A stretch of 64,000 bases of DNA, from the NCBI RefSeq assembly GCF_946902905.1, contig NZ_OX336385.1, forward strand, positions 744,001 to 808,000, in the 5' to 3' direction. This stretch comes from Streptococcus sp. Marseille-Q6470 (GTDB lineage: Bacteria; Bacillota; Bacilli; Lactobacillales; Streptococcaceae). Both the position numbers and the translations under genes were made by a program. A model generated the notes under the pieces. It searched no databases. It saw nothing but the letters and a program-made list of their open reading frames with translations, and was not told the origin of the DNA. Shown piece after piece: positions 62,832-64,000 of the stretch (its first letter is position 1; each line of letters begins with the position of its first letter).

Positions 62832-64000
62832 TTAACGCACTTCTGCATTGACTTTTTCTTCAAGTGAAGCTTGGATTTTTTCCATGTAGCGTGCGACTTC
62901 TTCGTCTGTCAAGCTATCTTCTGGATTTTGGAAAGTCAAGCTATAGGCCATAGACTTCATTCCAACTCCTAGTTTTTCACCTGAGAAGACGTCAAAGAGT
63001 TTGATGTCTGTCAACCGTTTCACTCCAGCAGCTTTGATGGCATCAACCACATCTTGGTGAGTGACTTCTGCTTTGAGGAGAAGGGCAATATCACGGCTCA
63101 CCGCTGGGAACTTGGTAATTTCTACAAATGGAGCAGCTGGTTGAAGGGCTGCTTCGATAGCTGAAAGATTAAGCTCAGCTACATAAGTCTCTGGAATATC
63201 GTAAGCCTTAGCAGTAACCGGATGCACTTGACCGAGGAAACCAAGAACTTGGTCACCGAGTGAGATCAAGGCTGTACGTCCTGGGTGGAGGCTCTTAATT
63301 TCTTGCGTTGCTGTATAAGTCACCTCAAGACCCAAGCGAGCAAAGAGGGCTTCCAAAATTCCCTTGGCATAGAAGAAATCAACAGGGACTGCTGGTGTTT
63401 GGAAGTCTTTTTCAGCAACTAAACCAGTCAATGCAAAAGCAAAGCTGTTGATTTCGTTTGGCAAGTCCTCCTTTGGATTACCCGTTTGCTCGAAGACTTT
63501 TCCGATCTCGTAGAGAGCCAAGTCTTTGTTCTTACGAGCTACGTTGTAGGCAACTGTATCCAAAATACCTGAAACCATATTTTGACGGAGGACTGAACGG
63601 TCCACGGTCATTGGCCACATGAGCTCAGTTAAGTTGCTTGGTTTAGTCGTGAATTCAACCGCTTTTTCAGGAGTTGTCAGAGCATAGGTGATGATTTCTG
63701 TCAATCCAGCACCTTCAGCAATGGTGCGAACTTTACGACGTAATTTTTGAGTCGCAGTCAATTCACCGGCTGTCCCATCACCTTTTGGAAGACTAGTTGG
63801 CAAGCGATCATAACCATAGATACGAGCGATTTCTTCAAAGAGATCCGCCTCGATAGTGATATCCCAACGGCGACGTGGCACGCTGACTGTGAAGGCTTCT
63901 GCATTTCCAGAAAGGCCAAATCCAAGACGACGGAAAACATCCTCTACATCCGCGTAGGAAAGCTCAGTACCAAGGACACGGTTAACGTCAGCAAGGGTTG
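62832..64000 (-). CDS. pheT: Phenylalanyl-tRNA synthetase beta subunit, C-terminal part
   Basis: The frame is open to the window edge, so this is the last 389 codons of a protein usually near 800 aa. The visible part contains the B5-like domain end ([20 protein letters not shown]), the catalytic-like core and the C-terminal anticodon-binding FDX-ACB domain ending [10 protein letters not shown] (with [12 protein letters not shown]). The apparent start at 63881 is only an internal GTG. The alpha subunit gene would lie beyond the window. Confidence 0.95.
   Translation of the reverse strand, partial: TLADVNRVLGTELSYADVEDVFRRLGFGLSGNAEAFTVSVPRRRWDITIEADLFEEIARIYGYDRLPTSLPKGDGTAGELTATQKLRRKVRTIAEGAGLTEIITYALTTPEKAVEFTTKPSNLTELMWPMTVDRSVLRQNMVSGILDTVAYNVARKNKDLALYEIGKVFEQTGNPKEDLPNEINSFAFALTGLVAEKDFQTPAVPVDFFYAKGILEALFARLGLEVTYTATQEIKSLHPGRTALISLGDQVLGFLGQVHPVTAKAYDIPETYVAELNLSAIEAALQPAAPFVEITKFPAVSRDIALLLKAEVTHQDVVDAIKAAGVKRLTDIKLFDVFSGEKLGVGMKSMAYSLTFQNPEDSLTDEEVARYMEKIQASLEEKVNAEVR

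Overview
The window is a low-GC Firmicute chromosome segment from a mitis-group Streptococcus (S. mitis / S. oralis / S. pneumoniae relatives). Three things support this: protein sequences close to pneumococcal ones as I remember them (psr, dfr, dpr, recX, rpoE); a BOX-type repeat; and extended -10 promoters (TGnTATAAT). The order differs from what I recall of pneumococcus, where these blocks lie at several separate loci, so a non-pneumococcal member is more likely. No rRNA, tRNA, CRISPR array or intact mobile element was found. Both ends cut genes: mecA on the left, pheT on the right.

Region by region. 1-7.3 kb: partial mecA, a divergent TacF-like flippase, a decayed IS3-family element, then a leftward cell-surface glycopolymer (probably teichoic acid) operon with two LicD-family proteins, a GT2 glycosyltransferase, an internally deleted second flippase and a Wzy-like polymerase. 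7.3-17.7 kb: a tightly overlapping leftward operon of the chorismate, Phe and Tyr pathway (methyltransferase-aroD-aroE-aroB-aroC-tyrA-ylbF-aroA-aroK-pheA-psr). 17.9-19.4 kb: amyA with an operator over its -35. 19.4-21.8 kb: dnaD-like, metA (with a MET-box-like site) and apt. 21.9-27.8 kb: membrane protein, ABC-F ATPase, cca, dapB, a tandem-repeat spacer, degV, DUF1149. 27.9-31 kb: the c-di-AMP and amino-sugar operon cdaA-cdaR-glmM. 31-32.7 kb: ferredoxin-NADP reductase and a phage-gene remnant. 32.7-39.1 kb: dpr, dfr, a small membrane protein, clpX, ysxC, ridA, rapZ, yvcK, whiA. 39.2-43.8 kb: a heterodimeric ABC exporter, a BOX element and tpiA. 43.9-54.4 kb: rlmD, recX, a DUF402 phosphatase, queH, an MFS transporter, asnS, an aminotransferase, a TseB/YpmB-like protein, an FMN reductase and a second O-antigen ligase-family protein, with two near-identical 175-bp structured repeats. 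54.6-64 kb: birA, ackA, a methyltransferase, pyrG with a CTP-type attenuator, rpoE, an ABC-2 transporter and pheT.

Most genes are ordinary streptococcal core genes. The parts most worth a second look are: the surface-polymer locus with an intact and a collapsed flippase; the 175-bp repeat, which in both copies puts the same RNA hairpin just after a stop codon; the ~112-bp tandem repeat between degV and dapB; the pyrG attenuator; and two apparently leaderless genes. I did not find a convincing wholly new multigene system.
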